Shown: positions 17,793 to 25,923, counted from the stretch's first letter. The stretch: 47,293 nt of DNA from Crocinitomicaceae bacterium (GCA_029238665.1 JAQWFQ010000025.1:1-47293), one strand, 5' to 3'. A program made the numbers and translations. The notes: generated by a model from the letters alone, not told the origin.

Positions 17793-18520
17793 TGAATATT
17801 GTCGGTATTATTCCTGCGCGCTACGCATCATCAAGATTTCCGGGAAAACCATTGGTAGACCTGAATGGAAAAACAATGATTCAACGTGTATATGAAGGCG
17901 CTAAAAAATCGCAAAAATTAAGCGAGGTAATCGTTGCTACAGACGATCAGCGTATTTTTGATGAGGTTCTTCGGTTTGGAGGAAAAGTACAAATGACATC
18001 CGAACAACACACTACGGGAACAGACCGTTGTGGTGAGGTTGCTCAAAGCATTGACGCGGATATCATTATTAACATTCAGGGCGATGAGCCTTTGGTTGAT
18101 TACCGTCAATTAGACCAATTATGCAACGCGTTTCAAGACAACAGTGTAACTATTGCAACCCTTGGGATTAAATCTGTTTCGGAAGCAGATTATCAAAACC
18201 CAAACAGAATCAAAATTGTATTGGACCACCAGCAGAACGCACTTTATTTCTCTAGAAGCCCAATTCCAAATACGGCGAACGCTACACCTGAAGTCCAATC
18301 TCAACTTGACCTTTATCGTCATATTGGCTTGTATGCATATCGTAAAGCTACGCTGATGGAGTTAATTAAGCTAAAGAAAACGCTTCTAGAACAAGCAGAA
18401 TCGTTAGAGCAGCTCAGGTGGCTGTACAATGGCTATAACATTCGTGTTGTTGAAACAACCATTGAGACACCAAACATTGACGTTCCAGAAGATCTTGAAA
18501 AGGTGTTGCGTGCGCTTTAG
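17792..18520 (+). CDS. kdsB: 3-deoxy-manno-octulosonate cytidylyltransferase (KdsB)
   Basis: The protein has 242 residues, the usual length for CMP-KDO synthetase. It activates KDO with CTP for the lipopolysaccharide core, in the cytoplasm. Visible family motifs are the N-terminal nucleotide-binding VGIIPARYASSRFPGKPL, then KTMIQRVYEGA, VIVATDDQRIFDEV, GTDRCGEVAQ, IINIQGDEPLVD, and YFSRSPIPN with the following HIGLYAYRK. The ATG shares one base with the stop of the TonB receptor (TAATG), so the two genes are translationally coupled. The next gene starts 33 bases downstream and has its own -7 box. Confidence 0.97.
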   Translation: MNIVGIIPARYASSRFPGKPLVDLNGKTMIQRVYEGAKKSQKLSEVIVATDDQRIFDEVLRFGGKVQMTSEQHTTGTDRCGEVAQSIDADIIINIQGDEPLVDYRQLDQLCNAFQDNSVTIATLGIKSVSEADYQNPNRIKIVLDHQQNALYFSRSPIPNTANATPEVQSQLDLYRHIGLYAYRKATLMELIKLKKTLLEQAESLEQLRWLYNGYNIRVVETTIETPNIDVPEDLEKVLRAL

Positions 18521-18540
18521 TTTAACTCATCGTTTTTCCT

Positions 18541-18548
18541 TAAGTTTG
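18541..18548 (+). promoter_or_regulatory. Putative -7 box for the HU/SPOR gene (TAAGTTTG)
   Basis: TAAGTTTG is an exact TAnnTTTG match in the 33-base gap after kdsB, ending 5 bases before the ATG at 18554. GTTT lies 17 bases upstream as a weak -33 element. The spacing suggests a leaderless or nearly leaderless transcript. Confidence 0.4.
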
Positions 18549-18553
18549 TACTA

Positions 18554-19648
18554 ATGACAACTGTTGAAAATCTTATTGGTGATTTATTGCTGAGATATAA
18601 TTGTGTTATCGTTCCTACTTTTGGAGGATTCGTAGCCAAGCAAGTTTCTGCAAAAATTGACTTTGTGTCCATGAAAATGGTTCCGCCAAGTAAGTCACTA
18701 TTATTCAATAAACAGCTAATTAATAACGACGGACTTCTTATTAATGAATTGTCTTTGGCCAACAAGCTCTCTTTCGATTCAGCATCTACTGAGGTAAAGG
18801 ACAAGGTTAAGGCTTGGCAAAGCCTATTAAGTAAAGGACAACGTATAGAGTTAGACCGCGTTGGTTATTTGTATGCAGATAAAGAAAACAACATCTGCTT
18901 TGAGCAAGATCGTTTCTTTAACTTACTATTAGCGTCTTATGGAATGGGAACTGTACAGTTCATTTCAGAAGAAAATCAAAATACTGCTGTTGTTGAGGAA
19001 AGGTCTCCATTGCGAAAAATTGCAACAATTTCGGACACCGAAGATATTCCAGTAATTGAACATCCAGCACTTGCGCATAACCGCAAATCAATTGCCTGGA
19101 AGTACATAGCAGCGGCTTGTTTCTTGCCAATAGCGTTTTATTCTATTTGGATTCCAATGAAAACAGATGTTTTGGAATCAGGAATGGTTTCATTTACTGA
19201 TTTTAATCCTTTTCATAAAACGGTAAAAGCAGCGTATAAAAAACAAGCAATATCGTTAGAAAATGAGTCATTGATACAGCCAACCTCGTTGGAAAAACAA
19301 GTGTCTGATCTTCCTGTTGACGTTGATGTTTACACATACAAATATGACGATGAGCTTTACATTCCTGTTTCACTTGAAACGGAAGAGGTCGTAGAAATAC
19401 TTCCGTCAGAAGATGAAACTGTTTTTGAGGTAGATGTAATGCATTTCATTGTGGGGTGTTTTAGCGAAGAATCGAATGCGATTAGTTTAGTTGCAAAGCT
19501 AAAGTCAAGCGGTATGGATGCTAAAATTATTGATGTCCACAATGGTTTGAACCGCGTTTCTGCAGGAGCAGGCGTTTCTATGGAGTCTATCTTTCAAATC
19601 CGTGAAGAAGCGAGTGCTTTAGGTTTCGCCGGGTGGACTTTAAAATAA
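18554..19648 (+). CDS. HU-CCDC81-type domain protein with one membrane segment and C-terminal SPOR domain
   Basis: The 364-residue protein begins with two modules like the bacterial HU-CCDC81 domains (VENLIGDLLLRYNCVIVPTF and FGGFVAKQVSAKI, then GLLINELSLANKLSF, QRIELDRVGYLYADKENNIC). A single transmembrane segment follows near residue 180-195 (AWKYIAAACFLPIAFYSIWI). An acidic linker leads to a C-terminal SPOR domain (MHFIVGCFSEESNAISLVAK onward, ending LGFAGWTLK). SPOR domains bind denuded peptidoglycan glycan strands, usually at the division septum. The N-terminal part should face the cytoplasm and could bind DNA or protein. The protein may link the nucleoid or a cytoplasmic partner to the cell wall during division; that role is inferred from the domains. 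Confidence 0.82.
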   Translation: MTTVENLIGDLLLRYNCVIVPTFGGFVAKQVSAKIDFVSMKMVPPSKSLLFNKQLINNDGLLINELSLANKLSFDSASTEVKDKVKAWQSLLSKGQRIELDRVGYLYADKENNICFEQDRFFNLLLASYGMGTVQFISEENQNTAVVEERSPLRKIATISDTEDIPVIEHPALAHNRKSIAWKYIAAACFLPIAFYSIWIPMKTDVLESGMVSFTDFNPFHKTVKAAYKKQAISLENESLIQPTSLEKQVSDLPVDVDVYTYKYDDELYIPVSLETEEVVEILPSEDETVFEVDVMHFIVGCFSEESNAISLVAKLKSSGMDAKIIDVHNGLNRVSAGAGVSMESIFQIREEASALGFAGWTLK

Positions 19649-19672
19649 ATCAACATTCTTCTTGTCTTTCAA

Positions 19673-19703
19673 CTTGGTTCGTTTTCAACTATTGCTATAT
19701 TTG
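19673..19703 (+). promoter_or_regulatory. Putative promoter of the C1 peptidase gene (CTTG-N19-TATATTTG)
   Basis: TATATTTG at 19696-19703 matches TAnnTTTG exactly. CTTG at 19673-19676 is a one-mismatch -33 element with a 19-base spacer. The ATG at 19726 is 22 bases after the -7 box, giving a normal short leader. This is the best two-part promoter candidate noticed in the window. Confidence 0.55.
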
Positions 19704-19725
19704 GCTAACGAAAAAACAAATTACA

Positions 19726-20946
19726 ATGAGAGAAAATATAATCACCTTAGCGTTTGTAGGACTTGCATCCTTTAGTTTTGGACAATTTTCCTATTCTAAA
19801 CCAGCGTCAAACGCGAAAGGGAGCGAATACAAGTTCAAAAAAATAGCACATTTAGATGCTACGCCAGTTCAAAGTCAAGGTTATACAGGAACGTGTTGGA
19901 GTTTTTCAGCGCTGTCTTTCTTTGAGTCTGAGTTAATGCGCCAAGGAACAGCAGATCCAGCGCTGTTGTCAGAAATGTATATTGTGCGGAAAGCGTACGA
20001 AGGAAAAGCGGAAAAGTACATTCGTATGGATGGAAAAATTAACTTTTCAGAAGGAGGAGCATTTCATGATATTCCATATGTAATTAGAAATTATGGAATA
20101 GTTCCTTTAGAAGCTTATGACGGATTAAACTATGGTTCAAATAGGCATAACCACAGTGAAATGTTTAGTGTGTTGGACGGAGCTGTTCAAGGCCTTTTAG
20201 AGCACATGAAAAAGCGAAACGTAAAGTCGCTAACATCTGCATGGAAAGTCGCATTATACGGAATACTAGATGCGTATTTAGGCGAAGACGTTAAGGAGTT
20301 TGAGTTGGACGGAGAAACATACACACCTAAATCATATGCCCACGCTATTGGTTTGGATATGGACGACTACGTGTCGTTGACTTCTTTTACGAATCATGAA
20401 ATGAATAAAGAGTGTATGCTTGCCATTCCCGACAACTGGGCTTGGGGGAAAGGCTACAACGTTGAAATTAATGCCTTAATGGACGCATGTGAAAATGCGC
20501 TTAAGAATGGATACTCGTTGGCCTGGGGCGCCGATGTGTCTGAAAAAGGATTTAGCTTTTCAAATGGGCTTGCAATCAACCCTCAAGATGAAGAAACAAT
20601 ATCTGTTTCAGGGAATGATAACAAAAACTTTTCTGATGGTGGTGCCGAAAAAAAATCAAATGCGTTTAAGACACCTGTTGCTGAGGTCAAAGTAACAGCT
20701 GAAATTAGACAAGAAGGATACGAGAACAAATCAACAACGGATGATCACGGAATGCATATTGTTGGTCTGTACAAAGACCAAAACAATACACGGTACTTCT
20801 TAGTAAAAAACTCTTGGGGAACAGGGAATTATCCTCAAGGGTATCTTTATGTTTCTGAAAGCTACTTCAAGTGGAAAACAATCAATGTATACCTACACAA
20901 GGACGGTTTGTCCAAAACAATGAAAAAGCAATTAGATATTAAATAA
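19726..20946 (+). CDS. Secreted C1-family cysteine peptidase (aminopeptidase C / bleomycin hydrolase type)
   Basis: The ATG at 19726 is chosen over an in-frame upstream start because it gives a signal peptide (MRENIITLAFVGLASFSFGQ) and has a promoter 22 bases before it; the protein then has 406 residues. The papain-type catalytic residues are all present in order: Cys57 in SQGYTGTCWSFSAL, His344 in DDHGMHIVGLYKD and Asn362 in FLVKNSWGTGNYPQG. The Gln of the oxyanion hole is in VQSQGYTG. The layout matches C1B peptidases (bleomycin hydrolase/PepC), here exported to the periplasm or beyond. It probably trims peptides for nutrition. Part of its 3' end is repeated in decayed form at 25668-25825, on the far side of the lipoprotein cluster. 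Confidence 0.9.
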   Translation: MRENIITLAFVGLASFSFGQFSYSKPASNAKGSEYKFKKIAHLDATPVQSQGYTGTCWSFSALSFFESELMRQGTADPALLSEMYIVRKAYEGKAEKYIRMDGKINFSEGGAFHDIPYVIRNYGIVPLEAYDGLNYGSNRHNHSEMFSVLDGAVQGLLEHMKKRNVKSLTSAWKVALYGILDAYLGEDVKEFELDGETYTPKSYAHAIGLDMDDYVSLTSFTNHEMNKECMLAIPDNWAWGKGYNVEINALMDACENALKNGYSLAWGADVSEKGFSFSNGLAINPQDEETISVSGNDNKNFSDGGAEKKSNAFKTPVAEVKVTAEIRQEGYENKSTTDDHGMHIVGLYKDQNNTRYFLVKNSWGTGNYPQGYLYVSESYFKWKTINVYLHKDGLSKTMKKQLDIK

Positions 20947-21073
20947 AAAGGCTCATCAACATTACTATAAGTAATTACTCGCTAATACAATTTCTAAAAA
21001 CTCTAACAGACTTTGGTAAAAGATGGCATTGTATTTGACAATAGTCAAAGAATAAATTTAAAAAAATTGAATA

Positions 21074-22195
21074 ATGAATAAAACAACAACTTTTCTTATC
21101 ACGCTAGTATTTAATTTGTTACTAATTCAAAGTATAGAAGCTCAAAACATATCGTGGTCAACATCAGATGGGTTTACAAGCACCATTGTCACCATACAGA
21201 CAACTAATAATCAACAAACTAGGTACGATAACGCCCTTAATTATCTTTCTAGTACTCACGCAACTACAAAACAACTTCAAGACGTCTGTTTTTATCTAAA
21301 CAACGATCAAGAGAAATATAACCTTTGTCTTGCAGCATATCCAAACATCCTTGATAAGGATAACTTTATTAATATTTACAATTCTTTTTCCTCCGTTTCT
21401 AAAGCAATTGAACTATATCGTGATACTCAAGGGAAAGACGAATTATTGTCAGTTCAATACAATAACCAACTAAAGATTGAGCAAGATGTTAACACAACGT
21501 TTGATTTACTTATGCATCAAGGAGACATTCTGTTATCAGCAAATAAATTTGATGAAGCGATTACATTATATCTCAAAGCAAAGAACCTAAAACCTCAAAG
21601 CTCAGTTCCAAGCGCAAAGATAGAAGAAGCTCGTAAATGGCAACAAGAACTTGCAAATTTAAACAGTCAACAGAGCCAGATTAGCGTAAAATTTGATGCG
21701 CAAATTCAACAAGGAGATCATCTATTGACATATAATCTTTTTGATGAAGCAATATCATCTTATGAACGTGCAATGACTCTAAAGCCTGGAGACAAAACCG
21801 CGTATACTAGAATAAAAGAGGCTAACAGAAGAAAACAAGAATTTATGGATTCAGAACCAGATGTAGAAACTATTATTCACACAACTGAAATAATAGAAGA
21901 AGCGTGTTTTACAGAAGACAGTAAATTTTCACATATTATCACAACTATAGAGGCTCAATCATTTTCAGATGATAAAAAAGAAATGGCTAAAAAACAGGTT
22001 TCAAAAAACTGCTTATCTATCGATCAATTTAGGGCAATTGTGCCTTTATTTAGTATGGATGATGATAAATTAGAATTTTTAAAGTTCATTTATGATTATG
22101 CTGAACATCCTGAGAAAATCTATCTGCTTAGAGACCTTTTAACATTCTCTAGTTCGAAAAAAGAATTTGATGATTTTCTAATTGAGAAAGAATAA
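21074..22195 (+). CDS. Secreted TPR protein with DUF4476-like ends
   Basis: The protein has 373 residues with a signal peptide (MNKTTTFLITLVFNLLLIQS, cleavage likely after EAQ). Residues about 35-115 look like a diverged DUF4476 module. Two TPR-like hairpins follow with clearly similar sequence: LMHQGDILLSANKFDEAITL and IQQGDHLLTYNLFDEAISSY, near residues 140 and 210. The C-terminal region (about 275-371) is a better DUF4476 match, with IEAQSFSDDKKEMAKKQV, QFRAIVPLFSMDDDKLEFLK and LLTFSSSKKEFDDF. It is probably periplasmic or surface-exposed and acts through protein contacts. It leads a four-gene run of envelope proteins, and the next gene's start lies just after its stop. The region is AT-rich compared with flanking genes. 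Function is unknown. Confidence 0.7.
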   Translation: MNKTTTFLITLVFNLLLIQSIEAQNISWSTSDGFTSTIVTIQTTNNQQTRYDNALNYLSSTHATTKQLQDVCFYLNNDQEKYNLCLAAYPNILDKDNFINIYNSFSSVSKAIELYRDTQGKDELLSVQYNNQLKIEQDVNTTFDLLMHQGDILLSANKFDEAITLYLKAKNLKPQSSVPSAKIEEARKWQQELANLNSQQSQISVKFDAQIQQGDHLLTYNLFDEAISSYERAMTLKPGDKTAYTRIKEANRRKQEFMDSEPDVETIIHTTEIIEEACFTEDSKFSHIITTIEAQSFSDDKKEMAKKQVSKNCLSIDQFRAIVPLFSMDDDKLEFLKFIYDYAEHPEKIYLLRDLLTFSSSKKEFDDFLIEKE

Positions 22196-22214
22196 TATAC
22201 TGAATAGAATAGAA

Positions 22215-23570
22215 ATGTTAAAATACCTGAGTCTACTTATTACAATACTACTTTTTAGCTGTTCTGGCTCTAAGAAAATGTTAAAAAAAGGGCATGTGCT
22301 AGAGCATAATAAACAATATGTTGAGGCATCAAATTTTTATTTTGAAGCGCTTAATCGAAAAAATTCTAATGTTGATGCATCGATTGCTCTAAACAGAGTC
22401 GGGGATAAAGTATTAAATCAATATCTAAATGATTTTTACAAGAAAGAATCAATAGGAGATGTTAAAAGTGCTGTATACGCGTATTTAAAAGCATTCAATT
22501 ATCAAAAAAAGTTAAATCAATATAAAATTTATAAGGATATTCCTAATCACTATCTAGAGAAATATGAAAATGTGAAAAGAATATATCTTAAAAATCTTTA
22601 CGAAGAAGGCGAAAACTTAATGAGTGAGTTAAGCTATAAAAATGCTGAAATCTGTTTTATAGAGATTTTGAAATTTAACGCAGAATATGAAGATGCAAAA
22701 CAGTTAAGGGATATCGCTTATGTTGAGCCTCTTTTCATTAAGGCTAAGATAAAGTTAGAAGGGAAAAATTACAGAGATGCATATAATAATTTTGTGTTGG
22801 TGCTTGAAAGAATACCGAATTACAAAGATGCCTTAGAGTCAAAAGCTCAAGCGTTGGAACTTGGCAGACATAATTTTTTAATTTTTACTTTTGAAAACAT
22901 AACTCACAAAAAACATATTGAGACTAAAATATCAAATTATATTTCTAATGAGTTATCGAATTTAAATGATCCATTTTTGCGCTTAGTTGATCGGGCTAAT
23001 TTTGAAAAAATAATGAGCGAACAAGAGTTAGCTCTTTCTGGATTTGTTGATGAAAGTAAAGCTGCAGAAATAGGAAAGCTTCTTGGCGCTCAAAAAGCTA
23101 TATCAGGGAAAGTGATTTCCTACTCCCATAAAGTTAATCAGTCACAACCTCAAAAAAAACAAGCTGCTGAATCATACACCGTAAGGAAAAAAAGGGTAGA
23201 TGGAGAAGGCTATACGTCAGAAACTAAATATAAAAAGGTAAATTATACTAGCTACAATAAAAGTGTTGATGTTCATGTTGAATTTCATTATAAACTAATT
23301 TCATTAGAAACCTCAGAAGTTTTATTAAGTGACATTATTGATATATCGTCAAATGATGTCGTTTCTTACTCTGTTTATAACGGGGACTCTAAAAAGCTGC
23401 ACGCAATATCTAATAGCGGGATAGAAAAAGGGTACTCTTCAACTACTGGAAAATTGAGATCACAATTTTCTAAAAGGAAAACATTAAAGTCTGAAAAAGA
23501 ATTAAGCAATGACTTATTTAAAAGTATTTCAGGTAAAGTTTCTAAAAAAATAACTCAATATATAGAATGA
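22215..23570 (+). CDS. TPR lipoprotein with CsgG-like domain
   Basis: The ATG at 22215 gives 451 residues and a clear lipoprotein signal (MLKYLSLLITILLFSCSGSK, lipobox LLFSC); a TTG at 22182, overlapping the upstream gene, is less likely. Residues about 20-215 are helical repeats of TPR type (KKGHVLEHNKQYVEASNFYF, AEICFIEILKFNAEYEDA, AYNNFVLVLERIPNYKDALE). From about 219 a CsgG/LpoB-like fold begins: FLIFTFENITHKKHIETKIS, RLVDRANFEKIMSEQELALS, AAEIGKLLGAQKAISGKVIS. CsgG forms the curli export pore and its relatives include flagellar and penicillin-binding-protein regulators. A Lys- and Tyr-rich insertion follows near residues 310-350. The protein could assemble in the outer membrane or tether partners. 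Whether it forms a pore cannot be told. Confidence 0.72.
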   Translation: MLKYLSLLITILLFSCSGSKKMLKKGHVLEHNKQYVEASNFYFEALNRKNSNVDASIALNRVGDKVLNQYLNDFYKKESIGDVKSAVYAYLKAFNYQKKLNQYKIYKDIPNHYLEKYENVKRIYLKNLYEEGENLMSELSYKNAEICFIEILKFNAEYEDAKQLRDIAYVEPLFIKAKIKLEGKNYRDAYNNFVLVLERIPNYKDALESKAQALELGRHNFLIFTFENITHKKHIETKISNYISNELSNLNDPFLRLVDRANFEKIMSEQELALSGFVDESKAAEIGKLLGAQKAISGKVISYSHKVNQSQPQKKQAAESYTVRKKRVDGEGYTSETKYKKVNYTSYNKSVDVHVEFHYKLISLETSEVLLSDIIDISSNDVVSYSVYNGDSKKLHAISNSGIEKGYSSTTGKLRSQFSKRKTLKSEKELSNDLFKSISGKVSKKITQYIE

Positions 23571-23577
23571 TCTTGTT

Positions 23578-24984
23578 ATGAGGGACTTGTTTCTGTTTTG
23601 CATACTAAGCATCTTATTTTCTTGTAAACCTAGCAAGGAGATAGTATTTGATAATTCAGAATTATCAAATGAACAAAACGTGCCAGATTGGGTAAAAACC
23701 CATCCTATTTCTTCAAGCTATTACATAGGCATAGGGATGGTCAATAAAGACAGTGAAAATTTAGAATATAGAGAGCAAGCCAAAAAAAATGCACTAAATG
23801 ATTTGGCATCTGAAATTAGTGTAACCATAAAGAGTAATTCTTTTTTATATACAATGGAGTCTAACGGTAGCTTTAATGAAGATTTTAACTCTACCATAAA
23901 AACAGAGATTAACAAAAACCTTGAAGGGTATGAATTAGTAGATAGCTGGGAAGACGAATCGATATATAAAGTATACTATCGTATTTCTAGAAGTGAATAT
24001 CATCAAAAGCAAAAAGAAAAAAAAGAAAAAGCATTAAGACTTTGTTACGATTTATATCTAAAAGCTGTTGCTGCTGAGGAAAAATCGGATGTCTCATTAG
24101 CAATGAATTTAAATGCAAGGGCTTTGCTTTCGATTAAAAAATATTGGAATGAGATAAACGAATACAATGTGGGGAATAAATTAATATTTCTGGAAAATGA
24201 GATTTCTGCAAATATTCAACGGATTTTAAGTCAAATAAAATTAGAAAATATTGATAAGCAATTTAAACTTTCTTTTACCAATAAGTATTCCAATACGCTT
24301 ATAATAGAATGTTTATTTAATAAAGAAAAGATTTCTTCCCTCCCACTAAACCTCTCTTATTATAAGAGAGCAAAATACACCGAATCTAGCAAAAGATATA
24401 CTGAATCTAAAACTTCTGAAGCAAACGGAGAGGTATCTTTTTTCGTGTCAGACCTGTTTGTATCAAAAGAGCAAGAGCTCACGATAGATGTAGACATAAT
24501 AAAAATACTAAATATCGATGGTGAAAATTTAAATCTGATGAAAGGAATACTCAGGAGGTTTCCTGAAATAAAATTATCGATACCTATTAAACTAATCTTA
24601 CCAAAAATTTTCATTAATGTGGAAGAAAAAAGTCTAGGTGAAAAGTCTTCAAATAAGATTCTTACAAACACTTTTAAAGAAAATTTCATTAAAAATAATT
24701 ATGATATAGTTGATTTAAAGCCATCAGATGGTTTAACATTAACAATAGCTACGGATACGGAATCAGAACTTCCATTCGGGTCATCGTTTATTCCTGCATA
24801 TTTAAACGGTGTAATATCACTCAAAAATAACAAGTCAGGGAGAACCTTGTATAGCAAAGCCTTATCGAATATAAAAGGAATCCACTCTACTAAAGATAAA
24901 GCCAGCTTAAAAGCTTACCAAGAAGCGAGAGAATTAATTAATGAAAGTATATTTAAAGAGGTCCTAATGACAATTACTAATTAA
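23578..24984 (+). CDS. LPP20-like lipoprotein with extended C-terminal domain
   Basis: The 468-residue protein opens with a lipoprotein signal (MRDLFLFCILSILFSCKPSK). Residues about 35-145 resemble the LPP20 fold: VPDWVKTHPISSSYYIGIGM, EQAKKNALNDLASEISVTIK, then YKVYYRISRSEYHQKQKEK. This pattern of a PxW motif, an alanine-rich helix with A..NA...LA, and a YVYxRIS-type strand is shared with LPP20 and the N-terminal part of FlgT/FlgP-like proteins. A helical segment and a long C-terminal part follow, ending with NGVISLKNNKSGRTLYSKAL, which resembles CsgG/TolB-type edge strands. It starts 7 bases after the CsgG-like gene, so both are surely cotranscribed. Function is unknown; a joint role in an outer-membrane complex is inferred. 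Confidence 0.7.
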   Translation: MRDLFLFCILSILFSCKPSKEIVFDNSELSNEQNVPDWVKTHPISSSYYIGIGMVNKDSENLEYREQAKKNALNDLASEISVTIKSNSFLYTMESNGSFNEDFNSTIKTEINKNLEGYELVDSWEDESIYKVYYRISRSEYHQKQKEKKEKALRLCYDLYLKAVAAEEKSDVSLAMNLNARALLSIKKYWNEINEYNVGNKLIFLENEISANIQRILSQIKLENIDKQFKLSFTNKYSNTLIIECLFNKEKISSLPLNLSYYKRAKYTESSKRYTESKTSEANGEVSFFVSDLFVSKEQELTIDVDIIKILNIDGENLNLMKGILRRFPEIKLSIPIKLILPKIFINVEEKSLGEKSSNKILTNTFKENFIKNNYDIVDLKPSDGLTLTIATDTESELPFGSSFIPAYLNGVISLKNNKSGRTLYSKALSNIKGIHSTKDKASLKAYQEARELINESIFKEVLMTITN

Positions 24985-25062
24985 AACAACTTATCTTAGC
25001 GAAGAATTTTAATGCTAAATTAGTATTTGGTATGATTTGTGAATTAATATAAATAAAAGAAC

Positions 25063-25656
25063 ATGAAAAAAGTTAAACAATCTGCCCTTTTTATGGGGAT
25101 AACATTAATGTCAATAGTTAGCATCCAAGGATGTAAATCAAGTGAAGAAGCAGTCACACAAGAACTAAAGAATAAAGGAGAAATTGAAATTATAGAACAT
25201 TGTTCAGGAGACGATTATTTTTCTAATAAACAATATTTTAGAGCTAATGCAACAGGAGAAAGTCTTGATAGAGAAACTGCAAAGAAAAAAGCTAGATCGA
25301 ATGCAATGGCACAATTGGCTAAGTCTATAAAAGCAACTATGAAAATAGTTGGAGATAATTATGTTAACTCTACAGAGTTTAATAATAAAGAAGAAGTGAC
25401 AGAAACTTTCAATGAGTTATCGAGAACCGTGGTTGACCAAGAAATTTCAGGAGCTGTTAAGATTTGTGATAAACTAACACAAAAAAGTGATGATAAAAGA
25501 TATGTATCGTATATAGCACTTGAATTATCAGGGCAAAAAATTGCTTCAAAGTATGCTGAATCGCTTTCTAAAGATGAAAAAATTAAAGCAGACTATAATT
25601 ATGAAAAGTTTAAAGAAACTTTTGAAAAAGAAATGGAAAAGTTAGGAAATAGATAA
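25063..25656 (+). CDS. Small LPP20-like lipoprotein
   Basis: The 197-residue protein has a signal peptide and a lipobox-like SIQGC (Cys24). The mature part has the LPP20-like pattern YFRANATGESLDRETAKKKA, SNAMAQLAKSIKATMKIV, then RYVSYIALELSGQKIA, followed by a charged helical tail. It resembles the N-terminal domain of the larger LPP20-like protein upstream, from which it is separated by 78 bases, so the two may have arisen by duplication. It is the last gene of the four-gene island; a strong terminator lies about 200 bases downstream. No specific function can be assigned. Confidence 0.7.
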   Translation: MKKVKQSALFMGITLMSIVSIQGCKSSEEAVTQELKNKGEIEIIEHCSGDDYFSNKQYFRANATGESLDRETAKKKARSNAMAQLAKSIKATMKIVGDNYVNSTEFNNKEEVTETFNELSRTVVDQEISGAVKICDKLTQKSDDKRYVSYIALELSGQKIASKYAESLSKDEKIKADYNYEKFKETFEKEMEKLGNR

Positions 25657-25667
25657 TTCTTAATAAC

Positions 25668-25825
25668 TACTAAAAGCATATGTATTTTTTAGTAAAAAGC
25701 TCTTAGAGAATAGATTGAAGGTGTTTTATGAATTATTTTTTATGTTTTTGAAAGCTACTTAAAGTAGAAATTGTGAACGTATGCCTGCTAAATATGTTTT
25801 GCCTAAAACAAGGAAAAAGTAATTA
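25668..25825 (+). pseudogene. Decayed second copy of the 3' end of the C1 peptidase gene
   Basis: No open frame survives, but the DNA aligns with the intact peptidase gene. Bases 25683-25713 match 20794-20824 at 25 of 31 positions, all six differences being transitions. Bases 25741-25825 match 20848-20934; within this, the first 30 bases differ at 3 positions and the last 28 at 4. In the matching frame the intact VKNSWG becomes VKSS-stop, losing the catalytic Asn and the Trp. Weaker similarity extends left to about 25668. This is a relic of a paralogue or duplicated end, now separated from the intact gene by the lipoprotein cluster. Confidence 0.85.
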
Positions 25826-25849
25826 ACTTTCAATTAAAAAAAAGAATAA

Positions 25850-25886
25850 AAAAAGGGGGGGTCAACAGTGTTGACTCCCCCTTTTT
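25850..25886. terminator. Strong bidirectional terminator between the lipoprotein island and dxr
   Basis: The 12-bp stem (GGGGGGGTCAAC with GTTGACTCCCCC, one G-T pair) has an AGT loop and is flanked by an A-run on the left and five T on the right. It serves both the plus-strand island and the convergent dxr gene ending at 25924. Confidence 0.95.
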
Positions 25887-25923
25887 ATGTCTCATCGAAT
25901 AGCCAAAATATAACCCTAATCGT

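Noticed and set aside
18517-18804. A 95-codon frame antisense to the start of the HU/SPOR gene.
   Set aside because: It lies opposite a well-supported coding region and shows no domain; an antisense shadow.
20947-21073. The gap before the lipoprotein island, checked for an attachment site or a terminator for the C1 peptidase.
   Set aside because: No convincing hairpin, direct repeat or integrase was found; the only repeat relation is the peptidase remnant at 25668-25825.
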